The notes beneath the pieces were generated by a model that saw only the letters and a list, made by a program, of their open reading frames with translations, did not search any database and was not told the origin of the DNA. A DNA stretch of 64,000 bases from NCBI GenBank assembly GCA_951812305.1, contig CATOSB010000011.1:310001-374000 (forward strand). The letters run 5' to 3'. The position numbers and the translations under genes were made by a program. Of the stretch, positions 1-8,873 are shown one piece after another. This stretch comes from an uncultured Paracoccaceae bacterium (GTDB taxonomy: Bacteria > Pseudomonadota > Alphaproteobacteria > Rhodobacterales > Rhodobacteraceae). The stretch's first letter is position 1; each line of letters begins with the position of its first letter.

Positions 1-92
1 CCAGTGACATTGATTTCCTCCCAAGGCGAACGAAGCCGCCGCACTCTGGCGCAGCCCGTAAGATGATCCGATACGAATTTATAGCATGGGGC

Positions 93-121
93 TTGACAAA
101 TTGAAGCGTTCGATTTATCTA
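93..121 (+). promoter_or_regulatory. Probable sigma-70 promoter of the small ORF at 174
   Basis: TTGACA at 93-98 and TATCTA at 116-121 are separated by 17 bp, the preferred spacing, about 50 bp upstream of the small gene. The -10 is imperfect. This is read from sequence only. Confidence 0.4.
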
Positions 122-173
122 TACAATATCGGGCGTCCATGACGGACACTCGTGCCATAGAAGGAGAAGCGAG

Positions 174-356
174 ATGCTTCACTCGAAGACCCGTGCCCCG
201 CTGGGCACCACTGCGAAGACCGGCGAAGTCTGCCCGGAGTCGGGCGTATGGAAGGTGGTGGGCACGCCCACGACCACCGCGCCCATCGCCCGGGGAAACC
301 GCATGCCGCCCTACTCGGGGAAAGCGGTTACCTGGAAGCTGATCCAGCACGCTTGA
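174..356 (+). CDS. Small hypothetical protein (60 aa) with a T-G-x-x-C-P-x-S-G-x-W motif
   Basis: A 60-residue protein starting at an ATG preceded by AAGGAG (161-166) at 7 nt spacing, with a good promoter candidate further upstream. The motif TGEVCPESGVW lies near residue 14 and a proline/glycine-rich patch (MPPYSGKAVTW) near the C-terminus. It has one cysteine, no signal peptide and no membrane segment. The cysteine/glycine motif recalls short YjzC-like bacterial proteins of unknown role, but I cannot assign a family. It ends 10 bp before the Tn3 inverted repeat, so it is the last intact host gene left of the transposon. Confidence 0.5.
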   Translation: MLHSKTRAPLGTTAKTGEVCPESGVWKVVGTPTTTAPIARGNRMPPYSGKAVTWKLIQHA

Positions 357-365
357 GGCGTGTGC

Positions 366-403
366 GGCCCCATCGGAAGGTTTCTTCGTAGAACCACGCT
401 AAG
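366..403 (+). repeat. Tn3-family left inverted repeat (38 bp)
   Basis: Begins GGCCCCATCGG and ends CACGCTAAG. It matches the reverse complement of 4108-4145 with a single mismatch. The ACGCTAAG core is the transposase contact typical of the family. Confidence 0.9.
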
Positions 404-425
404 GAAGAACTTTCAGCGAACACAG

Positions 426-3377
426 TCAAGTTCCCCAGTCTCTGGCTGGTCTGATGTTGAGTGGGCGCGCAATTTTGCGGTGAGCGGCCCCGGAGTGCCA
501 ATCGAAGTCGCCGGATAGGATGACGTGCTCCCACCCGAGCGGCGAGGTGTGGGCAAGCAGCCTGGCATCGTAGAGCGAACTGGTCTGCGCGAGGTGGTTG
601 GCGGCCTTGTCCATGTAAACCGTGTTCCAGAACGTGATGGCGGCGATGACGAGGTTGAGCGCCATGGCCCGCTTCTGTTGGGCGGCGCTTGATCGATCAT
701 GAATGCGCCCTTGTGAGTGGGCAAAGACGGCCCTGGCCAGCGAGTGTCGTGCTTCACCCTTGTTCAGGCCTGCGTGGCATTCCATGCGCAGGTCGGCGTT
801 TTCGACCCAGTCGAGCATGAAGAGCGTGCGTTCGATCCGGCCGATTTCCCCCAAGGCAAGGTAGAGCCGGTTTTGCTGGCGATACGCCCCAAGCTTGCGC
901 AGGATTTCAGACGGTTTCAGAGACTTGTCGCGGATGCTGGCCGCGAGCCGCATGATGTCACCCCAATGCTGCCGGATCACCTCTTCGTTGATGGGCTTGC
1001 CGATGAGAGGTGACAGGGTGGGCCACGCCTTTGCGCTGCCAAAGCACGCCAACCGCCGGTCGGGAAAGTCGCGCAAGCGCGGAGCAAATGTCATCCCCAA
1101 GAGATGGAACAGGGCGAAGACGTGGTCCGATACGCCGCCGGTATCTGTGTAATGCACGAGCGGATCGAAGCTGGCCGGGTTGCTCAGGAGGCCATCGAGC
1201 ACGAAGGGGGCTTCGCCTGCGGTCGCCCCGATGACGCTGGAGTGGAATGATCCGTACTGGCCCGACAGGAAGGAATAGATCTTCAGCCCGGGATCGGGTC
1301 CGTATTTCGCGTTGACCATGCCACTGCCGCGGTTGGCAGAGAAGAACTGACCATCCGATGAGCTGTGTTCCGCCGCGCCCCGGTGCTGCGCAAAGGGTAG
1401 ACCATGATGGGCATCGACAATGCGCCCCAAGGCATCCGCGAATGTCTCCGGCCGAAGGTACCATGTTTGCGCCCAGGTCAGTTGCGCATGGCTGACACGC
1501 GATGAGGCATGGGCCATCCGCTCCAGGCCAGGATTGGTGGCCCCGGCCAGGATCGTGGCCGGAACGGCGGCGGGTTCACCATGCTGCTTGCCAGACCGCA
1601 GGTCGGTGAAGGCATCAAGGAACCCGGTTTGTGCGTTCACCTCCCAGAGCAACTCCGTGATGCGGATGCGCGGCATCACGGCATCGATCGCCCGTTCCAA
1701 GCGCACAGCAGCGGGCGGTGTGACCGCGTCATGCGGCGTAATCTTCAACCGCCCGCGTTCAATGCGGACACCAGGGCGCGCATTGCGCTTCAAGGCGCGC
1801 TCCACCTGGTCCAAACGCTTCGCCATCGTTGCCCGCCGGTCAGACAGCCATGCGTCTGGATCGGTTTCGAAGCCCGCATCCCGCATGATGATTTCGGCTT
1901 TGTCCCGGGGCTTCAGGTAGCTGTCGAACCGGCGATACTCACGACTGCCGTCGACCCAGACATCCCCGGCGCGCAGGCGGTCTCGCAAGGTGGACACAAC
2001 AGCGGTCCCGTACACGCGCCGTTGTGGCTCACCATCCTGGATAACCAGCGACTGCCAATGCCTGGCAGCGAACGGCATCGGCGGATCATCGGGCAACTTG
2101 CGTTTGCCGGTGCGGTTCTGGTCGCGCAGCAAGGCGATTGCATCCTTGAGATCATCCCCCGCATCGGTGGCATTGAATTGGAAGGCCTCCAAAAAGGCAG
2201 GGGCGAACTTGCGCATATAGGCATAGCGCTCGGCCGCCAGAGAAAGCGGATCACTGGTTGCCAGCTCTCCGAAGCCGGCGATTTCGTCTCGCTTTCCCAA
2301 GAGCGTTTCCCACCCGACATCCGCCTCCAACGCAGCAAAGGGATCTTGCCCCAATTCCCGTGCGCGGGCCATGGCGTCAATGGACGCGCCAAAGAGCTGC
2401 ATCAGTTTGCCAACCCTGGTCTTGCCCACACGCCAGACCTCCTCCTGGCGATTGCGGGATCGTGAGAAGAGCTGGCCGGTCAGCCGCTCGAACATGGCGA
2501 TCGTCGCATCGGTGATCGTGATGGATAAATCCGCCATCTGCGCCGCGAGCGTTGCGATCCGCCGCCGTTCGCCAAAATCGTTCAATAAGCTTACGGGGGC
2601 CACTGCGCCCTCGCGCGCGAACTTGAGCAGCCGATCCGGATGCAAGCCATGCCCAGGGCTTGGCGGCAAGTCCACTGATCGCAGATATTTCAAGCGATCC
2701 AGAAGCGCGGCCATGCTGGCCGGGCTGGTCGAATGCGGAAAGCCGCGCAACCACGTGAGCCGCGTTTGCCCAACAGACGGGTCATTCACCAAGAGCGCCT
2801 GCAACTGGTCACGCTGCTCGGGTGACAGGGCATCAAACAGCGCCGCGGCAGCCTCCCGTCGCGCGCGCGCCCGGCCTTTTAAGGCGAGGCGCTCAAGCGT
2901 GTCCACGCTCGGCAACACCAGATGGTGCTTGCGCAGTTCTGTAATCACCGTCTCGACAATCTTCACGCCGTGATCCGTCGCAAAGGCCGCCTTCGTGGCG
3001 ATGTCCTCCGCTTGCCGCACATGTTCAGGTCCAAAAGGGGAAAGCCCCGGATGGTGCATCGCGAGGGCATGGTGTTCATGCCGCGTATTTCGCCTGACGG
3101 CATAGCCGTCGAGAGTACAGGTGCCGACCTGAAGTTGTTCTGCAAGCCAGGCGATCAGTTCAACTGGTGGCATGATGCCGTCGCGCCACCCCAGGCCAGG
3201 GTGGCGCAGCAGACAAATATGCACCGCAACACCAGGGAGGTTCTCGGCACGACGCCGGGTACGGATCAGATCAATATCATCTCCGCTCAGCAAATAGTGG
3301 CGGATCAAAGCATCAGAATCCGTCGGTACCCCGAAGAATTCTGCATGCGCGCGGGAGGAAAGAAGTCTGCGGCCCAT
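426..3377 (-). CDS. tnpA: Tn3-family transposase TnpA (983 aa)
   Basis: Full-length Tn3-type transposase, which cuts the transposon ends and joins them to target DNA in replicative transposition. The length (983 aa) is normal for the family. The N-terminus (DUF4158-like, ARM/DNA-binding) begins MGRRLLSSRAHAEFFGV. The C-terminal DDE domain shows the expected motifs, including YTDTGGVSDHVFALFHLLG (D), LNKGEARHSLARAVF (E) and the conserved tail around QGRIHDRS. The start is an ATG with GAGG upstream. It is divergent from tnpR, sharing the 3378-3517 intergenic region, which probably carries res and both promoters. No frameshift is seen, so it is probably functional. Confidence 0.95.
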   Translation of the reverse strand: MGRRLLSSRAHAEFFGVPTDSDALIRHYLLSGDDIDLIRTRRRAENLPGVAVHICLLRHPGLGWRDGIMPPVELIAWLAEQLQVGTCTLDGYAVRRNTRHEHHALAMHHPGLSPFGPEHVRQAEDIATKAAFATDHGVKIVETVITELRKHHLVLPSVDTLERLALKGRARARREAAAALFDALSPEQRDQLQALLVNDPSVGQTRLTWLRGFPHSTSPASMAALLDRLKYLRSVDLPPSPGHGLHPDRLLKFAREGAVAPVSLLNDFGERRRIATLAAQMADLSITITDATIAMFERLTGQLFSRSRNRQEEVWRVGKTRVGKLMQLFGASIDAMARARELGQDPFAALEADVGWETLLGKRDEIAGFGELATSDPLSLAAERYAYMRKFAPAFLEAFQFNATDAGDDLKDAIALLRDQNRTGKRKLPDDPPMPFAARHWQSLVIQDGEPQRRVYGTAVVSTLRDRLRAGDVWVDGSREYRRFDSYLKPRDKAEIIMRDAGFETDPDAWLSDRRATMAKRLDQVERALKRNARPGVRIERGRLKITPHDAVTPPAAVRLERAIDAVMPRIRITELLWEVNAQTGFLDAFTDLRSGKQHGEPAAVPATILAGATNPGLERMAHASSRVSHAQLTWAQTWYLRPETFADALGRIVDAHHGLPFAQHRGAAEHSSSDGQFFSANRGSGMVNAKYGPDPGLKIYSFLSGQYGSFHSSVIGATAGEAPFVLDGLLSNPASFDPLVHYTDTGGVSDHVFALFHLLGMTFAPRLRDFPDRRLACFGSAKAWPTLSPLIGKPINEEVIRQHWGDIMRLAASIRDKSLKPSEILRKLGAYRQQNRLYLALGEIGRIERTLFMLDWVENADLRMECHAGLNKGEARHSLARAVFAHSQGRIHDRSSAAQQKRAMALNLVIAAITFWNTVYMDKAANHLAQTSSLYDARLLAHTSPLGWEHVILSGDFDWHSGAAHRKIARPLNIRPARDWGT

Positions 3378-3378
3378 A

Positions 3379-3517
3379 AGGTGTCCTCAAAACGTTGTTG
3401 CAAGTTTGAAGACACCGAATATTATAGCGACTGATAAAAAGACATATTTGGCGCGTCGATCCAGGATTAAAACGGTCACGTCAAATCAGGTCATAAAACG
3501 GCCGTTTTGGGGACACC
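3379..3517. promoter_or_regulatory. tnpA-tnpR intergenic region, probable res site and operators
   Basis: A 140-bp AT-richer spacer between divergent tnpA and tnpR. It is bounded by an inverted pair: GGTGTCCTCAAAACG at 3379-3393 against CGTTTTGGGGACACC at 3503-3517 (one mismatch). It also contains a 14-bp perfect palindrome AAAACGGCCGTTTT at 3495-3508. In Tn3 elements this position holds the resolvase recombination site, where the resolvase also represses both genes. The subsite assignment is inference. Confidence 0.6.
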
Positions 3518-4084
3518 ATGCCACGCACTGGCGACATCCTCGGATACGCAAGGGTCGCAACCGCCGACCAGGATCTGGCCGGCCAGAAAGACCGGTTGCT
3601 GCAGCACGGCGCCATCCGCGTGTTCGAGGACGTGATCTCAGGCAAGACCTTCGACCGACCCGGCCTGGCAGCCTTGCTTGATCAGGCTCGGCCCAACGAT
3701 ACCCTCGCCGTGATACGCCTTGATCGATTGGGGCGCTCGCTCAAGGAACTCCTGGAAACCGTCGACGACCTCAAGGCCAGAGAGATCAACCTCATCAGCC
3801 TCGAGGAGAGGGTCGACACGACATCCGCAGCCGGAGAGCTCGTGTTCCATGTGTTCGGGGCCATTGCGCATTTCGAGCGCCGCCTGATCTCAGAGCGCAC
3901 CAAAGACGGCCTGATCAACGCTCGGAAGCAAGGGCGCACCCCTGGGCGGCCGCCATTGCAACCCGAGACAATCTCAGCCCTCCAAGACCTCGTCGGCGCA
4001 GGTAAATCCGTCGCCCAGGCCGCAAAACATCTCGGAATAGGCAGATCAACAGCTTACAAAGTCATCAGAAACACCACGCCATAA
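3518..4084 (+). CDS. tnpR: Tn3-family serine resolvase TnpR (188 aa)
   Basis: Small serine recombinase that resolves cointegrates at res. The N-terminal catalytic domain starts MPRTGDILGYARVATADQD; the position usually occupied by the catalytic serine in YxRVS reads YARVATADQD here, with the adjacent residues T/A in place of the normal S, which is unusual and should be checked. The conserved IRLDRLGRSLKELL helix and the GELVFHVFGAIAHFERRLISERT segment are present. The C-terminus (residues about 140-185, GRPPLQPETISALQDLV...AAKHLGIGRSTAYKVI) is a Hin-type helix-turn-helix. Length is normal. Confidence 0.9.
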   Translation: MPRTGDILGYARVATADQDLAGQKDRLLQHGAIRVFEDVISGKTFDRPGLAALLDQARPNDTLAVIRLDRLGRSLKELLETVDDLKAREINLISLEERVDTTSAAGELVFHVFGAIAHFERRLISERTKDGLINARKQGRTPGRPPLQPETISALQDLVGAGKSVAQAAKHLGIGRSTAYKVIRNTTP

Positions 4085-4107
4085 GCCATGTTCAGGCTTC
4101 GTTCTTC

Positions 4108-4145
4108 CTTAGCGTGGTTTTACGAAGAAACCTTCCGATGGGGCC
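4108..4145 (-). repeat. Tn3-family right inverted repeat (38 bp)
   Basis: Partner of the repeat at 366-403. It starts CTTAGCGTG and ends CCGATGGGGCC. It interrupts the 3' part of the MmeI-like gene right after codons for PPTNDLSKLAPS. Confidence 0.9.
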
Positions 4146-4785
4146 AGCTTGCTCAGGTCGTTCGTTGGGGGCATGGGAAAAGCGTTGTAGACCATTCCTA
4201 TGGAATACCTGTAGCAGCTTTCCAAGCGCCCCCCAAAAGAGCGAAGCCATGCCATGTGCATGGCTGAGGTCAATAAGGCAAATTGGGCAGGTGTGGCTTT
4301 TGCCATGATCCGTACAAGGTTGCTAGGAATAGTGGGCGGTTTCAGAAAGCCTATAGGCGCATATTCTCGACGTTCTGAGCTGACTTCGGGCATTACCAAA
4401 AACGGTGCTGTCGGCGTCACGGTTACATGGAATGCCGTTGGTGTGTCCGCTAAGGCCAAGGACGACATGCCCGGTTTCTTGATCGTATCGGGGTCTTTAC
4501 CTTTTGCCGGGATATTCCCCAGGCGATATTCCCGCACCTGCCCCACCACGGCTTTCGTCAGTGGCATCGAACGAAAATCCTGAGGGGGGATCAAAGACGC
4601 ACAGAGGATGTGCCGGTCGCCCCCGTTCAGAAACTCACGCGCGCCGATGTAGGGACGCAGATATGGCGTGGCGTCCGGTTCCTGGGCCAGAAAGGCGTCC
4701 CGTTCTTCGCCGGAAAAGATAAAATGCCCGCCATCAATGGGCTTTGATCCGATGATGAGTTTTGGCAGTCCGTTGATTGGCTTGC
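4146..4785 (-). pseudogene. MmeI-like type IIG restriction-methyltransferase, 3' part (target-recognition region), truncated
   Basis: This is the continuation of the gene whose 5' part is at 6023-7940, separated from it by an IS630 element. Joining the parts with the TA target counted once restores the frame across VVKETSKPINGLPKL, with no base missing. The region corresponds to the MmeI target-recognition domain (for example GSKPIDGGHFIFSGEER, YLRPYIGAREFLNGG, CYRYSIGMVYNAFPMP). The last codons run into the Tn3 repeat, so about 60-70 C-terminal residues are lost relative to MmeI (about 919 aa). The missing end is not found left of the Tn3. Confidence 0.85.
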
Positions 4786-4864
4786 TAGTCCCCTGTTTCG
4801 CATGATTTGACACGGTTTGTTTTCTCTGAATCTCTGTCCTGGCAAAAGCTGGGAGGTGTGAGAG

Positions 4865-5353
4865 ATGGGCAAACGTGGTCCTGATGCGAAGTTTGTGGTT
4901 CGACTATCGAGCGAAGAGCGCGCAGAGTTGGAGAAAATGATCTGCAAGGGTATCGGTGTTGCGTATCGGCTTTTGAAGGCGCGGATATTGCTTAAAGCGG
5001 ATGTGTCGGCGGAAGGCCCTGGTTGGGCTGATGCGCGGATCGCCGAGGCTCTGGAGACAAGCTCCTCGACAGTTCTGCGGACCCGCCGACAACTCGTAGA
5101 GGAAGGGTTAGAGGCGGCCCTGTCGCGAAAGAAAAGGTCCACCGCACCTTCGCGCATATTTGATGGGGAAGCGGAGGCAAGGTTGATCGCCCTTGCCTGC
5201 TCTGAGCCTCCGCAAGGCTATGCCCGCTGGTCGCTGCGTTTGTTGGAAAAGCGCGTGGTTGAACTGGGGATTGTCGAAACCACCAGCGACACGACCATCC
5301 AGCGGGTGCTCAAAAAAACGCGCTCAAACCGCACCAAAGCCGCTATTGGGTGA
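4865..5353 (+). CDS. IS630-1 transposase, first frame (helix-turn-helix part)
   Basis: 162 aa: DNA-binding N-terminal half of an IS630 transposase (RIAEALETSSSTVLRTRRQLVEEGLEAALS is the helix-turn-helix, GYARWSLRLLEKRVVELG the winged part). The start is supported by GGGAGG 8 nt upstream. The frame ends GTGA-overlapping the DDE frame. A run of seven A at 5312-5318 just upstream is a -1 slip site: reading one A twice gives VLKKNALKPHQSRYWVIPPK, the usual family sequence, and a 382-aa fused protein. Confidence 0.9.
   Translation: MGKRGPDAKFVVRLSSEERAELEKMICKGIGVAYRLLKARILLKADVSAEGPGWADARIAEALETSSSTVLRTRRQLVEEGLEAALSRKKRSTAPSRIFDGEAEARLIALACSEPPQGYARWSLRLLEKRVVELGIVETTSDTTIQRVLKKTRSNRTKAAIG
5312..5318 (+). 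promoter_or_regulatory. A7 slippery run for programmed -1 frameshifting
   Basis: CTC-AAA-AAA-ACG in the first frame; a -1 slip gives CTC-AAA-AAA-AAC-GCG and continues into the DDE frame. The same arrangement occurs in the IS630 copies at 44033 and 52983. Confidence 0.75.
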
Positions 5354-6012
5354 TCCCGCCCAAGGCCAATGCAGCCTTTGTCGCCGCGATGGAGGACGTG
5401 CTTGATGTCTACACCCGCCCGCAGGACCCGAACCGACCGCTGGTCTGTCTCGACGAAACATCCAGGCAACTGACCAAAGAAACACGCACCCCGATCCCTG
5501 CGCGGCCGGGGCAATCAGCGCGGTCTGACTATGAATACGAACGCAATGGGGTGGCCAGCTTGTTTATGCTGTTCGCACCGCTTGTCGGTTGGCGTCATCT
5601 CGCTGTCCGTGACCAGCGTACCGCCATTGATTACGCCCATGTGCTTCGTGATCTGGCTGATGTGTACTTCCCGAGCGCCGAAAAGATCACGCTTGTGCAA
5701 GATAACCTCAACACCCACAAGCCGGCCTCACTGTACGAGGCATTTCCTCCCACCGAAGCCCGCCGTATCGCGGAGCGTTTCGAGTGGCACTACACGCCGA
5801 AACACGGGTCTTGGCTGAACATTGCTGAATGCGAACTCAGCGTTTTGTCTCGGCAATGCCTCGACCGGCGTATTCCTGACAAGGCATCCTTGGAAACCGA
5901 AGTCTACGCTTGGACAGCAACGCGGAATGCCGAGAAAGCCAAGGTTAAATGGCACTTCACGGCTACGGATGCCAGAAACAAACTCTCACAGCTTTACCCG
6001 CAAATTGGGTGA
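5350..6012 (+). CDS. IS630-1 transposase, second frame (DDE catalytic part)
   Basis: 220 aa from a GTG overlapping the end of the first frame, more probably translated as the C-terminal part of the frameshift product. The DDE triad is visible: VCLDETSRQL (D), LVQDNLNTHKPASLY (D), and HGSWLNIAECELSVL (E). It catalyses cut-and-paste transposition into TA. No internal stops. Confidence 0.9.
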   Translation: MIPPKANAAFVAAMEDVLDVYTRPQDPNRPLVCLDETSRQLTKETRTPIPARPGQSARSDYEYERNGVASLFMLFAPLVGWRHLAVRDQRTAIDYAHVLRDLADVYFPSAEKITLVQDNLNTHKPASLYEAFPPTEARRIAERFEWHYTPKHGSWLNIAECELSVLSRQCLDRRIPDKASLETEVYAWTATRNAEKAKVKWHFTATDARNKLSQLYPQIG

Positions 6013-6022
6013 ATCAGGGGAC

Positions 6023-7940
6023 TAGTTTCTTTCACCACTAGATGCGGATTGGCCAAGGTGCTGGCGTCGATCAGGTAGGGCGAGATCGCGGTGTGCCGGG
6101 TCTCGATAGGGTCGCCCTTAATATCGGGATAGCTGAACAAGCGCCGGTCTTTGCGGGCGGTTGCGCGCGGTTCCATCCCCAGCACCACGACATGCACCGC
6201 CGCCTTGCCCCGTGCCTCTGACCCCCAGGCGAATGTTCGGTGCGCAAAAGCAATCTCAAACCCATACCGGTCAAACAAGATGGGCCAAAGCTGCGCCACT
6301 TGTTCGCCTTGCGTGATCGAGTTTGTGGACACGAACGCCGTGGGTGCGCCAAACATCGCCGCCTTGATGAACCACGCGCAGACATAGTCCAGCGTGCCAC
6401 CAGACTTGCCTAAAGCGGCGATGTCGCGCACCTGGGCGCGTTGTTCATCAGACTGATACTTCGCCCCGATAAAGGGCGGGTTCCCGATGATGTAGCTCAG
6501 ATCGCCAGGGGCAACGGTGGCCCAATCTGTTTCAAGCGCATCGGCATAAACGATGTTGGGGGATTTTCGCAGGGGTATCCGCAGGAAGGCCGCGCCAAAT
6601 TCCAAGCTGGCCTGCGTGTTCATGATATGATCCATCATCCACATGGCGGTTTCGGCAATCCGCGCCGGAAACTCCGAAAACTCTATCCCGTAGAATTGAT
6701 CCACATCCAGCTTGAGCAAGGATTGCAGGGGCAGTTCGGTCGCCCCGCCCTTCATGCGTGCCAGCTCAGTTCGATAGATTTCCCGCAGCACCTCAATTTC
6801 CAAAAGCCGCAGTTCCCGGTAAGTGATAATTAGGAAATTGCCGCAGCCGCAGGCCGGATCGAGGAAAGACAGACTGGCCAGCTTGTCATGGAACGCGCGC
6901 AGCAGTTTGATGCGGTTCTGTTTCCTTGCTTTCAGCGTTTCAAATTCTGCCCGCAGATCGTCCAGGAACAGCGGCCCGATCACCTTGAGAATGTTCTTTT
7001 CTGTCGTGTAATGCGCCCCGGCCTTGCGCCGTTCTGCCTTGTCCATGACGGATTGGAACAGTGAGCCGAAAATAGCGGGTGAGATACCGGACCAGTTGAA
7101 GCGGCTGGCCTCGATCAGCCTTTCCCGCATTTCTGAGTTGAAGGCAGGCGTGCGGATCGGGTCTTTGAACAGGTCGCCGTTCACATAAGGAAAGCGTGCG
7201 AGGTCTTCATCGAGATTGGCTTGGCGTGCGTCTTCTGGTGTATCCAGAACCTCAAAAAGCTGAGCTATCATTGGCCCGGTGTCTGAACCATCTTCGCGGG
7301 TGCGTTCTTCGAGATAATCTAGGAAAATATCGCGAGGTTCAAAAATGCCGGTATCATCGGCAAAGAGACAGAACACCAACCGCGTCAGGAATACTTCGAG
7401 CTGGTGGCCTTTATAGCCGTTCGCCTCAAGCGCATCATGCAACCGGCCTACCAGCTCAGACGCTACTATGTTCACCGGGTCTTGGTCTTTGAAACTCCGC
7501 TTTTCCATCCCCATGATGAAGCCGAATTTCTCGATGTGATCGGGTAGATCGGCCAAGGCGAAAGCCGTTTCTTCGCGTGTGTCACGGTCGAGCAGTTCAA
7601 AGGTTTGAAAGTCGCAAAGAAGCTGGAAGCGCGGGCGCTCAGTTTCTTTCAGGGCATCGAAGTATTCACCGGCTTGGCTAGCCGCTTTGGTCAGATCGCG
7701 CCCCGCTGATTTCTGTTCGACCAACAGGACGCGCGGCCAGAACAAATCAATGAACCCGGACCGATTGTCCCGTTTGCGGACGTGTTCTTCATAGCGGGCA
7801 ACAGATCGGCGTTCGACGCCGAAGATCGCAAAGAAGTCGTTATAGAAGGTTTGTGTTTCACCTTTTTCATAGGTGGCATCTGCATAGGTTTGCGCAAAAC
7901 TGGCAGCACGGGCGCGGATTTCATTAAAGCTAAGGCGCAC
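6023..7940 (-). pseudogene. MmeI-like type IIG restriction-methyltransferase, 5' part
   Basis: About 640 codons of a bifunctional restriction endonuclease/N6-adenine methyltransferase. The order is MmeI-like: N-terminal PD-(D/E)xK nuclease (near residue 66, FIDLFWPRVLLVEQKSAG with E-x-K), helical linker, then the methylase with SAM motif FLDPACGCGNFL and catalytic NPPF (YIIGNPPFIGAKY). Start is GTG at 7940 with AAGGAA 6-7 nt upstream, giving MRLSFNEIRARA. It follows parA and the RHH gene on the same strand. The gene is split by IS630-1 at 6022 and by the Tn3 at 4145, so a self-modifying restriction enzyme has been lost. If expressed, the 5' part alone would lack target recognition. Confidence 0.88.
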
Positions 7941-7957
7941 ACATAATTCCTTATTTA

Positions 7958-7983
7958 CGTAAAGTCATAATTATGACTTTACG
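7958..7983. repeat. 26-bp perfect palindrome between RHH gene and MmeI-like gene
   Basis: CGTAAAGTCATAA followed immediately by its exact reverse complement. It includes the last codons and stop of the RHH gene (stop at 7971-7973) and lies 17 bp upstream of the GTG of the MmeI-like gene. It could be a control site for the restriction gene, or a hairpin; no T-run follows it. Confidence 0.7.
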
Positions 7984-8234
7984 CGATCAAGGTATTCCAC
8001 AAGGGCGGCTTCTAGTATCGCCTGGTGCGTCTGGTCAGTTTCAACGGCATGAAGCCTCAGGCGCTTGTAGGTCTCACCATCGAGGGCAAGCGTAAGCCGC
8101 TTCTCACCTGGGCGCTTCGCGGGTTTCTTGTCCCGGGCCGCGCCCTGCCCTGCCCCGCGTTGCGGTATGCCGGTATCGGTCGGTCGGCTTTCGGTGTTTA
8201 GCAGGCCATCGAGGGCCACGGGTTTCTTAGCCAT
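7971..8234 (-). CDS. Ribbon-helix-helix partition-associated protein (87 aa)
   Basis: 87 aa with a basic, flexible N-terminal half and a C-terminal ribbon-helix-helix: KRLTLALDGETYKRLRLHAVETDQTHQAILEAALVEYLDRVKS. Its start overlaps the parA stop by 8 nt, so the two are translationally coupled. Small RHH proteins in this position act as the centromere-binding partner of ParA (ParG/Omega type) and repress their own promoter. The role is inferred from the context. The gene ends inside the 26-bp palindrome. Confidence 0.75.
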   Translation of the reverse strand: MAKKPVALDGLLNTESRPTDTGIPQRGAGQGAARDKKPAKRPGEKRLTLALDGETYKRLRLHAVETDQTHQAILEAALVEYLDRVKS

Positions 8235-8841
8235 CCAGAATCCCTTTCACGTAATCCCATACGGCGGCAATCTCTGCCCCCGCCTTGTCGTCGGTTGTCT
8301 CAGACACCCCCTGCCCGGTCGCACCGGTTTCAGCATAGGCGACACGTTGAGCGATATTCACCGGGGCAACTCTGCCATGTTGCGCCAGGACGCGGGCCGC
8401 TTCTTCTGTGATCCGCGCACGCGGCGTTTGAGATAGGGCAAAGGCGAAAGGCACCTTTGCGGCGTTCACGGCGGCTATGGTCGCGCCTACCGCTCGCAGA
8501 TCGTCAGGGGAAGGGCGAACCGGGATCAACACCAGGTCAGCCGCGCCAAGCGCCTCAGATAGCCATTCTGGGGCCGCTGGTGGCGTGTCGATTATGCAAA
8601 GGTCGAATTGCGCCCTAGCGGCGTCCAGCGTGGCCTTGAGCGCATGGGGCGCAGGGTCGTGCTCCAGCATAGCCGGGGTGTGAGCTTCCCGACCTTCCCA
8701 CCACGCCCTGAGTGAGCCTTGTGGGTCCAGATCGAGGCAAAGCACCCTGAGGCCATCTTGTGCAGCGGCAACGGAAAAATTGCGGGCCAGCGTTGTTTTG
8801 CCAGCCCCGCCTTTTTGAGCGGCTATGAGTATCGTTTCCAT
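8227..8841 (-). CDS. parA: ParA-family partition ATPase
   Basis: About 204 aa starting METILIAAQKGGAGKTTLARN; this ATG (8839-8841) puts the deviant Walker A (KGGAGKT) at the right distance from the N-terminus, whereas an upstream extension to 8907 would add 22 unrelated residues. Walker A' is LCLDLDPQGSLRAWW and Walker B is FDLCIIDTPPAAPEW. Short ParA of type Ib moves plasmid copies apart, using an RHH partner rather than ParB, matching its neighbour. It shows that this segment derives from a plasmid. An inverted repeat upstream (8874-8905) is a candidate operator/parS. Confidence 0.85.
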   Translation of the reverse strand: METILIAAQKGGAGKTTLARNFSVAAAQDGLRVLCLDLDPQGSLRAWWEGREAHTPAMLEHDPAPHALKATLDAARAQFDLCIIDTPPAAPEWLSEALGAADLVLIPVRPSPDDLRAVGATIAAVNAAKVPFAFALSQTPRARITEEAARVLAQHGRVAPVNIAQRVAYAETGATGQGVSETTDDKAGAEIAAVWDYVKGILDG

Positions 8842-8873
8842 AATTTGGGAAAATAACAGACTTGTGCGAAAGC

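Larger units (their letters stand above)
366..4145 (-). mobile_element. Tn3-family transposon, cryptic (tnpA, res, tnpR only)
   Basis: The element is about 3.78 kb, bounded by 38-bp inverted repeats that differ at one base and end in ACGCTAAG, the conserved inner end of Tn3-family repeats. Inside are a divergent transposase and resolvase with a res-like region between them; no passenger genes are present. The 5-bp flanks differ (TGTGC on the left, AGCTT on the right), so there is no target duplication: either the neighbouring DNA has been rearranged or one flank was lost by an adjacent deletion. The right end cuts into the MmeI-like gene. Confidence 0.9.
4788..6022 (+). mobile_element. IS630-family insertion sequence (IS630-1)
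   Basis: A 1,235-bp element with ends GTCCCCTG and CAGGGGAC flanked on both sides by TA, the IS630 target duplication (CTAG at 4785-4788 and 6022-6025). It carries two overlapping frames joined by a probable -1 frameshift. It lies in opposite orientation to the MmeI-like gene it splits. Confidence 0.9.

Noticed and set aside
1509..2465. A 318-aa plus-strand frame inside tnpA
   Set aside because: Antisense to the well-supported Tn3 transposase, without recognisable motifs.
366..4145. Tn3 insertion as the direct cause of a simple gene disruption with target duplication
   Set aside because: The flanking pentamers differ and the MmeI-like 3' end is not found on the left, so a rearrangement must be involved.
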